DNA of 64,000 nt from Erythrobacter sp. YJ-T3-07 (GCF_015999305.1 NZ_JAEAGP010000001.1:1922001-1986000), one strand, 5' to 3'; positions 29,866-38,180 are shown, numbered from the stretch's first letter. Program-made: numbers and translations. The notes: a model not told the origin generated them from the letters alone.

Positions 29866-32300
29866 TCGGCAGCCTGCTTGAACGGCAGAACGACGCTGTC
29901 GTCATCCGCCGCGCCATCGCTGCGCTCGCCCGGCCAGGCGTGGCCGGTGAGAGCGGGGAACCAGTCTGCGGGATTGTCGCCCACCGCCTCGCGCAGCAGG
30001 TCGAGCCGGCGCACGCTGCTCTCGCGACCCGAGAGGATAGTAAGCACCTCGGGCGCATTCGACAGGTCGAGCCGGACCACGACGCTCGCATCGGGCTGGC
30101 GCACTAGGAAACAGCGGCTGTGCGCCGGCAGCGTGCGGATCAGTGCGAGTTCGTGGCTGGTGAGCCCGAACCCGTCGCAGTAATCCTCGGGCCGCGCGCG
30201 GCTGTTGGGCATGAACACCATGGTCGCGGTCTGTTCGACCAGCGCGGTGGAGATGCGGCTTTCCAGCGCATCGCGCGCGGACTGCGTCGCGAACCCGACC
30301 AGCGCGTTGCGTTTCCGCAGCGTCTTGAGCCAGTCGCGGATGCGAGCGGCGAAGACCTCGTCATCGAGCGCCTTCCAACCCTCGTCAATCAGGATCATGG
30401 TCGGCTCGCCGTCGAGCCGTTCCTCGATCCGGTGGAACAGGTACATCATCGTCGGCGTGCGCAGGCGCGGATTTTCGAGCAGCGCGGTCATGTCGAAGCC
30501 GAGCGTCTTGCGGTCGAGGTCCATCTCGTCGGTCTCGTTGTCGAACAGCCAGGCATGCTCGCCGCCATGGATCCATGCCGAGAGACGATCCGCCAGATCG
30601 CCCGGCTCGGGGCGGCGCGTACCGCTCAGCAGTTCGCGGAAATTGCGCAACCGGCGAAGGCTCGCATCATTCTCGTACGCCGCATCGACCGCATGGCTGA
30701 TGGTCTGCAGTTCCTCGGGCCCTTCAGCCTTGAGCATCACGCCCAGCCAGTCGCGCAGGAAGGCGCGGTTGGCGGGGGTGTCGGGCAGCGCGAGCGGATT
30801 GAAACCCGAAGGCTCGCCCGCATAGATCCGGTCGTAACGCCCGCCGATCCCGCGCACGAACAGCTCCGCGCCGCGATCCTTGTCGAACAGGATCGTGCGC
30901 GGATTGAACTTCTGCGCCTGCGCGGCGAGGAAGTTCATCACGACGGTCTTGCCCGAACCCGACGGGCCGATCACGGAGAAATTGCCCAGATCGCCATTGT
31001 GGAAGTTGAAGAAGAACGGCGTCGCGCTGGTCGTCTCCAGCAGCGTCACCGCCTCGCCCCAGTGGTTGCCCTCGGCCTGGCCCAGCGCGAACCCGTGCAG
31101 GCTTCCGAAGCTCGCCATGTTGGCCGAAGAGATCATCGCGCGGCGCACGATATACTGCTCATTGCCCGGGAACTGCGCCCAGAAGGCGGGCTCGAGATTG
31201 GTATCCTCGCGCACGACGATGGCGCCCGTATCGGCCAGCGCGGCGGCGCAGGCGGCGGTTGCGTCGTCGAGCCGGGGGAGCGTCTTCTCACGTACCAGCA
31301 CGCTCAGGTGATGATCGCCGAAGCCGACCGCGCCGTTACCCAGTGCATCGCGCGCGGCGAGCATGTCGGCGCGTTCGGCCTGCGCTTCCTCGTCGACCGA
31401 GCGCAGGCGACGGATCGCCAGATCCATCCGCTCGCGCGCGGTGGTGCGTTCGGACGGGGCATAGCTTTCCGAGACGACCATTTCGTAGGGCAGCCGCAGC
31501 AGCCCATCGAGCAGGCCCGGGCTGGTCGCGTCGGGATAGTCCTTGAGGCTGAGCATCGCAGCGAAATCGGGCTCGCCCGATCCACGCAGCTCCATCGCGT
31601 CGATCCCGAAGCTTGCCCGGCGATAGGGCAGCATGTGGCCAATATCGCGGTCTTCCGCCGGACGGCGGACCGGCTGCATCTCGCCATTATACAGCGCGGA
31701 GAGCAGCTCGAGAATTTCGGAATTGGTGTAGCCTTTGGGGCCGGTGTAATCGCCCAGCAGCGCCGCGCCATAAGGCTGCAGCGAGGCGACCAGACCGGTC
31801 GCAGCAGCGCGCAAGGAGCGCAAGTCCTTGGGATCGACCTCGACCGCCTGCTTCTTGCGGTTGCTGAGCGCCTTGCCCGCCTTCTCGACCCAGCCCGCCT
31901 TGCCGCGCGCGGGGCGACGGATGAGCGTCACGAACTGGTCGTTGATGAACAGCGATCCCGAGCCGAGCCGTTCCTTCCACCGTGCGTCGATATGGCGCGC
32001 GAGCGGGTCTTCGAATTCGGCGTCCAGCTCCACCTCCACCCGGCGGCGGATCACGTGGTGGTACATCACGAAGCGGCTGTCGAGCGTGCTTCGCAGCATC
32101 ACCTCGCGCGTCGCGGCATGGGCGTTGAGCGCTTCGGTATCCTCGGTCTCGAACAGCAGGCCGGGCACCTGAATCGCGGTCAGCAGCGCGCCGTCGCGCA
32201 GCATCAGCGTGTGTTCGTCCACCAGACGCGCATAGGGCAGCCGGTCGCCGACGCGGGCTTCCTTCGCGCTCCAGGCAGCAGCTCCGATCCATTTGCTCAT
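29862..32300 (-). CDS. virB4: VirB4/TrbE-type T4SS ATPase
   Basis: 812 residues. The large ATPase that drives T4SS assembly. Walker A GPSGSGKTVVMNFLAAQ near 455-471 and Walker B MILIDEGWKALDDE near 635; the N-terminal half is the family's CagE/VirB4 domain. A strong GGAGG lies about nine bases before ATG 32300. The gene sits between virB3 and virB6 with tight spacing. All motifs needed for ATP hydrolysis are intact, so the operon does not look decayed. Confidence 0.95.
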   Translation of the reverse strand: MSKWIGAAAWSAKEARVGDRLPYARLVDEHTLMLRDGALLTAIQVPGLLFETEDTEALNAHAATREVMLRSTLDSRFVMYHHVIRRRVEVELDAEFEDPLARHIDARWKERLGSGSLFINDQFVTLIRRPARGKAGWVEKAGKALSNRKKQAVEVDPKDLRSLRAAATGLVASLQPYGAALLGDYTGPKGYTNSEILELLSALYNGEMQPVRRPAEDRDIGHMLPYRRASFGIDAMELRGSGEPDFAAMLSLKDYPDATSPGLLDGLLRLPYEMVVSESYAPSERTTARERMDLAIRRLRSVDEEAQAERADMLAARDALGNGAVGFGDHHLSVLVREKTLPRLDDATAACAAALADTGAIVVREDTNLEPAFWAQFPGNEQYIVRRAMISSANMASFGSLHGFALGQAEGNHWGEAVTLLETTSATPFFFNFHNGDLGNFSVIGPSGSGKTVVMNFLAAQAQKFNPRTILFDKDRGAELFVRGIGGRYDRIYAGEPSGFNPLALPDTPANRAFLRDWLGVMLKAEGPEELQTISHAVDAAYENDASLRRLRNFRELLSGTRRPEPGDLADRLSAWIHGGEHAWLFDNETDEMDLDRKTLGFDMTALLENPRLRTPTMMYLFHRIEERLDGEPTMILIDEGWKALDDEVFAARIRDWLKTLRKRNALVGFATQSARDALESRISTALVEQTATMVFMPNSRARPEDYCDGFGLTSHELALIRTLPAHSRCFLVRQPDASVVVRLDLSNAPEVLTILSGRESSVRRLDLLREAVGDNPADWFPALTGHAWPGERSDGAADDDSVVLPFKQAAE

Positions 32301-32323
32301 GCGTCGACCCTCCTAGGTCGAGT

Positions 32324-32608
32324 TCAGGCGGCGTAGCTGTTGCAGCCCCACCGCTTGTAATTCTTGACCCGCGGACACTTGCTGACCTTGGTGATCCACA
32401 GGTCGAAGATGCGCGGTTCCCGAAGGCAGGCGAAATAGCCGATGCCGTGCATCGCGGCGGCGACCGGCAGTGCCAGCCAGCTACCGGTGATCAGAAACAC
32501 TTCGGTGGTGACGCCGATATTGATGATGAAATAGTTCAGCGTCACGCCCGCAAACATCTGCGGGCGGGTCAGCGCGCGGTGGACCGGATGGCGAACGAGC
32601 TGATCCAT
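32324..32608 (-). CDS. virB3: VirB3-type T4SS protein
   Basis: 94 residues. Two hydrophobic helices (about 16-35 and 37-56) after the family start MDQLVRHPVHRALTRPQMFAG, and a short cytoplasmic tail with LREPRIFDLW. VirB3 sits in the inner membrane and acts with VirB4. Start ATG 32608 is preceded by a purine-rich GGGGAAGGGGG; the longer frame overlaps virB2 and is not used. Spacing to virB4 is 23 bases, to virB2 22 bases. Confidence 0.88.
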   Translation of the reverse strand: MDQLVRHPVHRALTRPQMFAGVTLNYFIINIGVTTEVFLITGSWLALPVAAAMHGIGYFACLREPRIFDLWITKVSKCPRVKNYKRWGCNSYAA

Positions 32609-32630
32609 GCGTCTGCCCCCTTCCCCCGGC

Positions 32631-32933
32631 CTAGCCTGCCGCCGCCTGGATGCCCGCGACGATCGAAGCGGCACCGAACAGGATGAACACGCCGATGATC
32701 ACGGTCGCGCCGAAGCGCCAGTTCATCCGGCCGGTCAGCATCATGAAGCCGACCGCAGCCACCGCCATCACCGCGACCGCCGTGGCGACCGAGCCGAGCA
32801 GCGTGCCCTGCAGCCACGCCAGCGCATTGACGATCGGCCCCGCGCCCTGCGGATCGTTCGCCTGGACCTGCGCGAATGCCGCACTGGGAGAAACCAGCGC
32901 CAGAAGCGTCGCAAACCGGGAAAGCGGGTTCAT
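32631..32933 (-). CDS. virB2: VirB2/TrbC-type pilin
   Basis: 100 residues: signal peptide (LLALVSPSAAFAQ), then the two helices of a T4SS pilin, ALAWLQGTLLGSVATAVAVM and NWRFGATVIIGVFILFGAAS, separated by a basic GRMNWRFG loop. The mature protein would be about 78 residues. The ATG at 32933 has AAAGG with normal spacing; an ATG six bases earlier is too close to it. It starts 10 bases after virB1 ends. Mature pilin length and loop charge are like VirB2/TrbC families. Confidence 0.88.
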   Translation of the reverse strand: MNPLSRFATLLALVSPSAAFAQVQANDPQGAGPIVNALAWLQGTLLGSVATAVAVMAVAAVGFMMLTGRMNWRFGATVIIGVFILFGAASIVAGIQAAAG

Positions 32934-32943
32934 CTTCATACCT

Positions 32944-33582
32944 TTAGTCGTTCCGTGAATGATTGGAGAGGCGACCCATGATCGCCGCCACGTAAGCTTG
33001 CGTCTCGCGGATACGCGGCACGCCATTGGCGCGGATCACCCGTCCGGGCCCCGCGTTGTAGGCCGCCAGCGCTTTCTCGAGATCGCCGTCGAACCGGTCG
33101 AGCTGTTCGCGCAGGTAGCGCGCCCCGCCCTCCAGATTGGCGAAAGGATCGTCCGGGTTCACGCCCAGATCGCGCGCGGTGCCGGGCATCAGCTGGGCAA
33201 GGCCGCGCGCGCCCACCGGGGAGCGGGCATCGGCACGCCAGCGGCTTTCCTGCCAGACCAGCGCCTCGATCAGGCTGGGGCTGAGATCGAACCGCGCAGC
33301 AAGCTCTGCCACCTTGGCCTTGTAGGTATCGGGAACCGCCCGCGCGGTCACTCGGGGGTCGGACGTGACGTGCGCAGGCACGTCTTCCAGCACCGCTTCG
33401 CCATCGAGCGCGGCAAGCTGGGCCGGCGTCATCGACAGGTCGCCCGCGGGCATGCCTGCCTGCTGGCCCGCGACCCAGCGCGCGCCATTCTCTCCGATTT
33501 CCATTACATCGGCCCGCGCCGGGGCCGAAAGCAGGGTAAGGGAGGCGAGAATCGCCAACCGACCCGTTGTCCCGAGAATCAT
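32944..33582 (-). CDS. virB1: VirB1-type lytic transglycosylase
   Basis: 212 residues: signal peptide (first about 25, ending PARADV), a short linker, then an SLT domain with the catalytic-type glutamate in LIEALVWQESRWRADARSPVGA, GLAQLMPGTARDLGV and ALAAYNAGPGRV. It opens peptidoglycan locally for T4SS assembly. ATG 33582 has GGAGGGC upstream; a longer frame has no signal peptide. First gene of the virB operon. The 209 bases upstream contain a long hairpin (33680-33730) and the end of a TPR-like gene on the same strand. Confidence 0.9.
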   Translation of the reverse strand: MILGTTGRLAILASLTLLSAPARADVMEIGENGARWVAGQQAGMPAGDLSMTPAQLAALDGEAVLEDVPAHVTSDPRVTARAVPDTYKAKVAELAARFDLSPSLIEALVWQESRWRADARSPVGARGLAQLMPGTARDLGVNPDDPFANLEGGARYLREQLDRFDGDLEKALAAYNAGPGRVIRANGVPRIRETQAYVAAIMGRLSNHSRND

Positions 33583-33679
33583 CGAGCCCTCCGTCCGACC
33601 GCCTTGCGCATCATACATGACAGCGCAGTGACATATAGCCGAACGGTTCCCGCCCGTAATCCCGATTTCGCAACGGCTT

Positions 33680-33730
33680 GTCGCCGCAAATCGCGCCCGC
33701 CCGGATCGGGAAGGCACGAATTGCGGCGAC
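33680..33730. repeat. Long-loop inverted repeat upstream of virB1
   Basis: Arms GTCGCCGCAA (33680-33689) and TTGCGGCGAC (33721-33730) enclose 31 bases that hold a second small hairpin (CCCGGATCGGG). It lies between the TPR-like gene and virB1. It may be the end of the upstream transcript or an operator for the virB promoter; no T-run follows. Confidence 0.4.
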
Positions 33731-33791
33731 GAAAAGCACATGCGCGGGCCATCCCAGAGACGGCCACGCGCACGCAAGTTTTGATCGGTTG

Positions 33792-34115
33792 CTAGCGGGT
33801 GGCGACCTTGTCGCGCCGCTGGGCAAACTCGCCCCGGTCGAGCATCCTGAGCCCGTCACGCGCCAGATCCGCCGGATAGACGTAGCGTCCATCGGTGGTT
33901 TCCAGCGTATAGTCGATCCGCATGCTGCGGACCTTTTCGAACGCGCGGCGGGCGGCTTCGGTCTCGCCCTGCTCGGCCAGCTTCACGCCCAGGTTGAGAA
34001 GCGCAGCCGGATCCTCCTGCGATTCGATCAGCGCGATCGGCGTCGGCGCGAGCGGCTCGGCAGCGGGCGCTCCCTGAAGCATCATGGCACCCACGATCAG
34101 ACTTTGGACAATCAT
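33792..34115 (-). CDS. Small exported TPR-like protein
   Basis: 107 residues. An N-terminal hydrophobic stretch (about 3-18, MLQGAPAAEP) suggests export; then a single helix pair with ALLNLGVKLAEQGETEAARRAFEKV, which resembles one tetratricopeptide unit. The end is DGLRMLDRGEFAQRRDKVATR. AGGAG lies eight bases before the ATG. It is on the same strand as the virB operon but separated by 209 bases with an inverted repeat; whether it belongs to the secretion system is unknown. No enzymatic motif is seen. Confidence 0.65.
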   Translation of the reverse strand: MIVQSLIVGAMMLQGAPAAEPLAPTPIALIESQEDPAALLNLGVKLAEQGETEAARRAFEKVRSMRIDYTLETTDGRYVYPADLARDGLRMLDRGEFAQRRDKVATR

Positions 34116-34300
34116 GTTTCGCTCTCCTGTTTTCTGGAGACTTTTATGAACTTCCTGACCCGGAAGTGCAACAAAACTGAAACATTGTCATTTTTCCGTC
34201 ACGCCGCCGAAGACGAAATCGGCGGTCTTCCGATGCTTTCACGCAAGATTCGGAAAATGACGCGTTGTCACAAATAGTGCTTTTGCCCAAAAAGCGCCGA

Positions 34301-34759
34301 TCAACTATCCGCTGGGCGCTTCATCTGCAGCCCGCTGCGCTTGCAGCTGGCGACCAGATCGCCGTGCTGATTGAACGCGCGGTGCTCGAACGTCACGATC
34401 CCGGCATTGGGGCGCGACTTGCTCTCGCGCAGGGAGACGATCTCGGTCTCGATCCGGATCGTGTCGCCGTGGAACAACGGCTTGGGGAAGCGGACCTCGT
34501 CCCACCCCAGGTTGGCCACGGCCGTACCCAGCGTCGTGTCGTTGACCGAAATCCCCACCATCACCGAGAGGGTGAAGCACGAATTGACGATCCGGGTGCC
34601 GAACTCGGTGCCCTTCATGTATTCCTCGTCGAGGTGAAGCTGCGCGGGATTGTGCGTCATGCAGGTGAACATGACATTGTCCGTCTCGGTCACCGTGCGG
34701 CGGATCGGATGGTCGATCACCTGCCCCACTTCCATATCGTCGAACCAGATCCCGGCCAT
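34301..34759 (-). CDS. MaoC-family hydratase
   Basis: 152 residues of the hotdog-fold MaoC family, which hydrate or dehydrate enoyl-CoA thioesters. Seen: DMEVGQVIDHPIRRTVTETDNVMF, then THNPAQLHLDEEYMKGTEFGTRIVNSCFTLSVMVGI, which carries the conserved Asp-His region of the active site. A substrate such as enoyl-CoA or a mesaconyl-type CoA cannot be told from this. The ATG at 34759 has AGGAGA eight bases upstream; another ATG six bases earlier is too close to it. The gene stands alone and is divergent from the holin. Confidence 0.85.
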   Translation of the reverse strand: MAGIWFDDMEVGQVIDHPIRRTVTETDNVMFTCMTHNPAQLHLDEEYMKGTEFGTRIVNSCFTLSVMVGISVNDTTLGTAVANLGWDEVRFPKPLFHGDTIRIETEIVSLRESKSRPNAGIVTFEHRAFNQHGDLVASCKRSGLQMKRPADS

Positions 34760-34885
34760 GTGCATCTCTCCTTTGCTTGAATGCGTTTGTGGCGGGCGTA
34801 GCTGCGGCTCTCCGGCCCGCAAACCATTTTCCTACTCGAACCGATCTGGTTACGTGATGCGGCTCCAACAGTCCGGAGTCGTCCC

Positions 34886-35299
34886 ATGCCCCTCATCGAA
34901 AGCCTGATCGGACCCGTCGCCTCGATCATCGACAAGATCATCCCGGACAAGGAAGCGCGCGCCAAGGCCAAGCTGGAACTGCTCGCGCTGGAGGGATCGC
35001 AGGAACTCAAGGCGATCGAGGCGCGCATGGCCGCAATCGTGGCCGAGGCGCAGTCGGCAGACCCGTGGACCAGCCGCGCGCGCCCCAGCTTCCTCTACGT
35101 GATGTACGCAATGATCCTGTTCGCGCTGCCGATGGGCGTGCTGTCCGCCTTCGATCCGCGCATGGCGGTGAACATCGGCAACGGCATCACCGCCTACCTG
35201 CGCGGCCTGCCCGAGGAGCTCTACGCGCTCTTCGGCACCGGCTACCTCGGCTACACCGCCGCGCGCCAGTGGGGCAAGGTCAAGGGCGTGGAGCGGTAG
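34886..35299 (+). CDS. Three-TM holin of the gene-transfer-agent release type
   Basis: 137 residues. N-terminal amphipathic region LIESLIGPVASIIDKIIPDKEARAKAKLELL, a helical linker, then hydrophobic helices (about 70-92 and 100-120). This is the pattern of Pfam family GTA_holin_3TM, holins linked to lysis for release of gene transfer agents in alphaproteobacteria; that assignment is from family memory. No endolysin or capsid gene lies in the window, but in Rhodobacter the holin also sits apart from the capsid cluster. GGAG lies eight bases before the ATG. The last 45 bases have a diverged copy at 36287-36333. Confidence 0.8.
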   Translation: MPLIESLIGPVASIIDKIIPDKEARAKAKLELLALEGSQELKAIEARMAAIVAEAQSADPWTSRARPSFLYVMYAMILFALPMGVLSAFDPRMAVNIGNGITAYLRGLPEELYALFGTGYLGYTAARQWGKVKGVER

Positions 35300-35305
35300 A
35301 GCCGC

Positions 35306-36181
35306 CTACCGAAACACCACGGTCCGCGAGCCGTTGAGGAACACCTTCTGCTCTGCGGTCCAGCGAACCGCGCGGGCGAGCACGCGCGCCTCGATGTCAC
35401 GGCCCATCACGACAAGGTCATGCTCGGTCGCGCGGTGATCGACCCGCTCCACATCCTGTTCGATGATCGGCCCTTCATCGAGGTCGCTGGTGACGAAATG
35501 CGCCGTCGCGCCGATCAGCTTCACCCCGCGCTCGTGCGCGCGGGCATAGGGCCGTGCGCCCTTGAAGCTGGGCAGGAAGCTGTGGTGGATATTGATGCAC
35601 CGGCCCGCCAGCCGCTCGACCAGTGCGGGCGAGAGCACCTGCATGTAGCGGGCAAGGATCAGGTAATCGGCGCCGCTATCCTCGACCAGCGAGAGCAGCG
35701 CCGCCTCTTGGGCGGCCTTGGTGTCGGGGCCGATCGGCAGATGATGATAGGGCACGCCGTGCCATTCGGTCAGCTCGCGCAGGTCCGGGTGGTTGGAGAC
35801 GACGCCGACGATCTCGACCGGCAGGTTCCCCGTACGCCAGCGATAGAGCAGGTCATTGAGGCAGTGACTGCCCTTCGACACCGCGATAAGCAATTTGGGC
35901 CGGTGCGAGGACGGGCGCAATTCCCACCGCATGTTATAAGCCTGAGCAATCGGAGCAAAGCCCGCTCTCAGCTCGTCGAACGAGCCGGGGAATTCCTCGC
36001 CATGGGGCTGAAACTCGATCCGCAGGAAGAAGCGCCCGGACTCAAGGTCGGCGTATTGCTGGCTGTTGACGATGAACCCGCCGATCTTCGCCAGTTGGCC
36101 ACTGATCGCGGCGACGATGCCGACGGTATCGTGGCAGGACAGCGTGAGGATGTAGGTGTCGGTCGGGTTTTGCGCGCTCAT
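35306..36181 (-). CDS. purU: Formyltetrahydrofolate deformylase
   Basis: 291 residues. N-terminal ACT domain (about 8-90) and C-terminal formyltransferase fold (about 95-285) with NIHHSFLPSFKGARPY and the catalytic aspartate region TSDLDEGPIIEQDV. It splits 10-formyl-THF into formate and THF, balancing one-carbon pools and supplying formate for purine synthesis. It is convergent with the holin (six bases apart) and is flanked on the other side by a holin remnant. Length normal. Confidence 0.95.
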   Translation of the reverse strand: MSAQNPTDTYILTLSCHDTVGIVAAISGQLAKIGGFIVNSQQYADLESGRFFLRIEFQPHGEEFPGSFDELRAGFAPIAQAYNMRWELRPSSHRPKLLIAVSKGSHCLNDLLYRWRTGNLPVEIVGVVSNHPDLRELTEWHGVPYHHLPIGPDTKAAQEAALLSLVEDSGADYLILARYMQVLSPALVERLAGRCINIHHSFLPSFKGARPYARAHERGVKLIGATAHFVTSDLDEGPIIEQDVERVDHRATEHDLVVMGRDIEARVLARAVRWTAEQKVFLNGSRTVVFR

Positions 36182-36286
36182 GCTTGTCGCAATGTCATCT
36201 CGTGCAATGCTGTCAAAGCAGAAAGCTGGGAATCACCAAAATCCGCGCGGATTCGCACCAGCTGCGCCAAACCGCCGCGCGAGACA

Positions 36287-36333
36287 GGCTACACCACCGC
36301 CCGCCAGCGAGGGAAGGTGCATGGGGTGGAGCG
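36287..36333 (+). pseudogene. Remnant of a GTA-holin 3' end
   Basis: Read in frame, this stretch encodes YTTARQRGKVHGVER, close to the holin end YTAARQWGKVKGVER. The two 47-base stretches (35250-35296 and here) agree at about four bases in five. The frame before it and after it is not holin-like, and there is no stop at the expected place. It looks like a decayed second copy of the gene, or a fragment left by duplication, now separated from the intact copy by purU. Confidence 0.6.
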
Positions 36334-36374
36334 ACAACCAGGCCGCCAAGCTGTTGGGCCGTGCCTCAAAAGAT

Positions 36375-36390
36375 ATATTGTACGCAATAT
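36375..36390. promoter_or_regulatory. OhrR operator-like palindrome upstream of ohr
   Basis: Perfect six-base arms ATATTG and CAATAT separated by TACG (36375-36390) lie 45 bases before the ohr start. Known OhrR operators are AT-rich palindromes of this general size containing TTGTA/TACAA, here TTGTACGCAA. An AT-rich region (CTATATC, about 36404) follows as a possible -10 element. Confidence 0.6.
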
Positions 36391-36435
36391 GATTGCTCAC
36401 TAGCTATATCTTCATCAAACCATAAGGAGCTGATG

Positions 36436-36861
36436 ATGAGCACTCTCTTCAAGACACGCGTCAATGCCTACGGTGGGCGCAGCGGCACGATCAAAAGCGA
36501 GGACGGCATCCTCGATATGCCGCTCGCCCTGCCCAAGGAACTGGGCGGCAAGGGCGGCGCAACCAATCCGGAGCAGCTGTTTGCGGCAGGTTATGCCGCC
36601 TGCTTCGAGAATGCCGTGATCCACGTAACCCGTGCACAGGTCGACAAGGTGCGCGACGAGGATATCGAGGTTTCTTGCGAAGTTGGGCTGGTGCCGAACG
36701 GCGAAGACGGCTTTAAACTTGTCGTGGCGCTCGATGTCGAGATTGCCGGTGTCGAACAGTCCAAGGCCGAGGAAATCGTGAAAGCTGCCCACGCCGTGTG
36801 CCCCTACTCGAACGCAATTCGCGGCAACGTCGACGTCACTCTGACCGTCTTCGCGCAGTGA
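36436..36861 (+). CDS. ohr: Organic hydroperoxide resistance protein (Ohr/OsmC family)
   Basis: 141 residues. Thiol peroxidase that reduces organic and fatty-acid hydroperoxides, typically with lipoyl proteins as reductant. The two reactive cysteines are in AAGYAACFENAV (peroxidatic) and HAVCPYSNAIRGN (resolving). AAGGAG gives best spacing to the second of two adjacent ATGs, at 36436. It is followed directly by a MarR-family gene whose GTG start overlaps its stop. The palindrome upstream fits autoregulation by that repressor. Confidence 0.94.
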   Translation: MSTLFKTRVNAYGGRSGTIKSEDGILDMPLALPKELGGKGGATNPEQLFAAGYAACFENAVIHVTRAQVDKVRDEDIEVSCEVGLVPNGEDGFKLVVALDVEIAGVEQSKAEEIVKAAHAVCPYSNAIRGNVDVTLTVFAQ

Positions 36862-37325
36862 GCGGTCCGGTGGCAGAATCAGATGACCGGGATGATCCGC
36901 TGCTGCTCGATCGGCAGATCTGCTTCCCCCTCTATGCTGCCACCAACCTGCTGAACCGGCGGTACGGGCCGGTTCTCCGGCCGCTGGGGCTCACCTATCC
37001 TCAGTATCTGGTCATGCTGGTGCTATGGGAAGATGAGCCCCAGACCGTGGGCGCCCTCGGTGCGCGCCTGTACCTCGACAGCGGGACCCTGACGCCCCTG
37101 CTCAAACGGATGGAGGCGGCCGGCCATGTCACACGGTCGCGCGATCCGGATGACGAACGGCGCGTAATGGTGGGGCTTACCGCAAAGGGCAGAGCCCTGC
37201 GCGAAAAGGCCCTGCATGTGCCCGAGACCATCGCCAGCGGGCGAACTACCGAAGGAATCGAGGAACTCGGCAACAGCGTGCGAAAGCTCGTCGCCCTGCT
37301 GGCGGATCAGAATTCGGAAGCCTGA
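36858..37325 (+). CDS. ohrR: MarR-family repressor, probably OhrR
   Basis: 155 residues. MarR winged helix: LGLTYPQYLVMLVLWEDEPQTVGALGARLYLDSGTLTPLLKRMEAAGHV is the DNA-binding region, with the wing DPDDERRVMVGLT. Near the N-terminus, DRQICFPLYAATNLLNRRYGP has the redox-sensing cysteine of OhrR (C15 in the Bacillus type, here about 21). Peroxide oxidation would release it from the ohr promoter. I place the start at GTG 36858, overlapping the ohr stop (GTGA); GTG 36870 is an alternative. It is in one unit with ohr. Confidence 0.88.
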   Translation: MSGPVAESDDRDDPLLLDRQICFPLYAATNLLNRRYGPVLRPLGLTYPQYLVMLVLWEDEPQTVGALGARLYLDSGTLTPLLKRMEAAGHVTRSRDPDDERRVMVGLTAKGRALREKALHVPETIASGRTTEGIEELGNSVRKLVALLADQNSEA

Positions 37326-37427
37326 CCCCCTTACGAGCTTAGCGCCCCGCCAGCCGGGCTCGACGCGGCGTGATCAGCGGTTTGGAGCGGTGGCAGGCCC
37401 CTTTCCCCACCGCTCCGATACAACTGC

Positions 37428-38180
37428 TTAAAGCTTGACCGCTGCGTTACCGCCATCCGCCCAGAGAGCCGACCCCGTCACGAAACTGGCCATCTCGCTG
37501 GCGAGGAACAGCGCCGCCTGCGCAATTTCGGAAGGCTCGGCGATTCGCTTCATGGCGTGCAGGCTGGCGGCCCACTCGCGCTGATCCGCATCGCCGGCCA
37601 TTTCGGTAGCGGTCCCGCCGGGCAGCAGCGCATTGGCGCGGATTTCCTGCGCCGCATAGTCGGCCGTGATCGCCCGGACGAGGCCCATCAGGCCTGCCTT
37701 CGCAGCGGCATAGGGCCCCATGCCAGGCAGCCCGACGCTGTTGCCGACAAAGCTGCCGGTGAACACCAGCGCCCCGCCGCCCCCGGCAAGCATCGCCGGA
37801 ATCTGGCTCCGCGCTCCCAGAAAAGCGGCTGTCAGGTTCGCGTCTATAACCTGCGTCCACGTCTCGATGCTCGTCTCTGCTAGCGGACCCATTTCGCCCA
37901 CAAGGCCAGCATTGTTGAACGCGACATCCAGTCTGCCGAAGGTATCGAGCGCGGTGGCGACGGCATCCCGATGCGTATTGTCCTGCGTAACATCGCCGAC
38001 CACGACCCTTACCTGACCGCCCTGCCGTTCGATCTGGGCTGCGACCTCTTCCAGACGGTCCGCCCGCCTTGCGACGAGGACGAGCGAGGCCCCGTGCTCG
38101 GCGAACAGGCCGGCAGCGGCTCTGCCTATGCCAGCACTGGCTCCGGTGATGATTGCCGCCTTGCCGTCGAGTAATTTCAT
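37428..38180 (-). CDS. Short-chain dehydrogenase/reductase
   Basis: 250 residues of the classical SDR type. Cofactor loop GASAGIGR at about 13-20, ARRADRLEE that follows the second strand (favouring NADP), NNAG near 90, catalytic Ser in FTGSFVGNS and Tyr-Lys in PYAAAKAG (about 155-160). The C-terminus ALWADGGNAAVKL matches the usual DGG end. The substrate is unknown. The start ATG 38180 is chosen for AGGAG with normal spacing; an upstream frame has no homology. Divergent from aroQ. Confidence 0.9.
   Translation of the reverse strand: MKLLDGKAAIITGASAGIGRAAAGLFAEHGASLVLVARRADRLEEVAAQIERQGGQVRVVVGDVTQDNTHRDAVATALDTFGRLDVAFNNAGLVGEMGPLAETSIETWTQVIDANLTAAFLGARSQIPAMLAGGGGALVFTGSFVGNSVGLPGMGPYAAAKAGLMGLVRAITADYAAQEIRANALLPGGTATEMAGDADQREWAASLHAMKRIAEPSEIAQAALFLASEMASFVTGSALWADGGNAAVKL

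Noticed and set aside
30120..32336. Long frame opposite virB4
   Set aside because: Antisense to virB4 and without domains.
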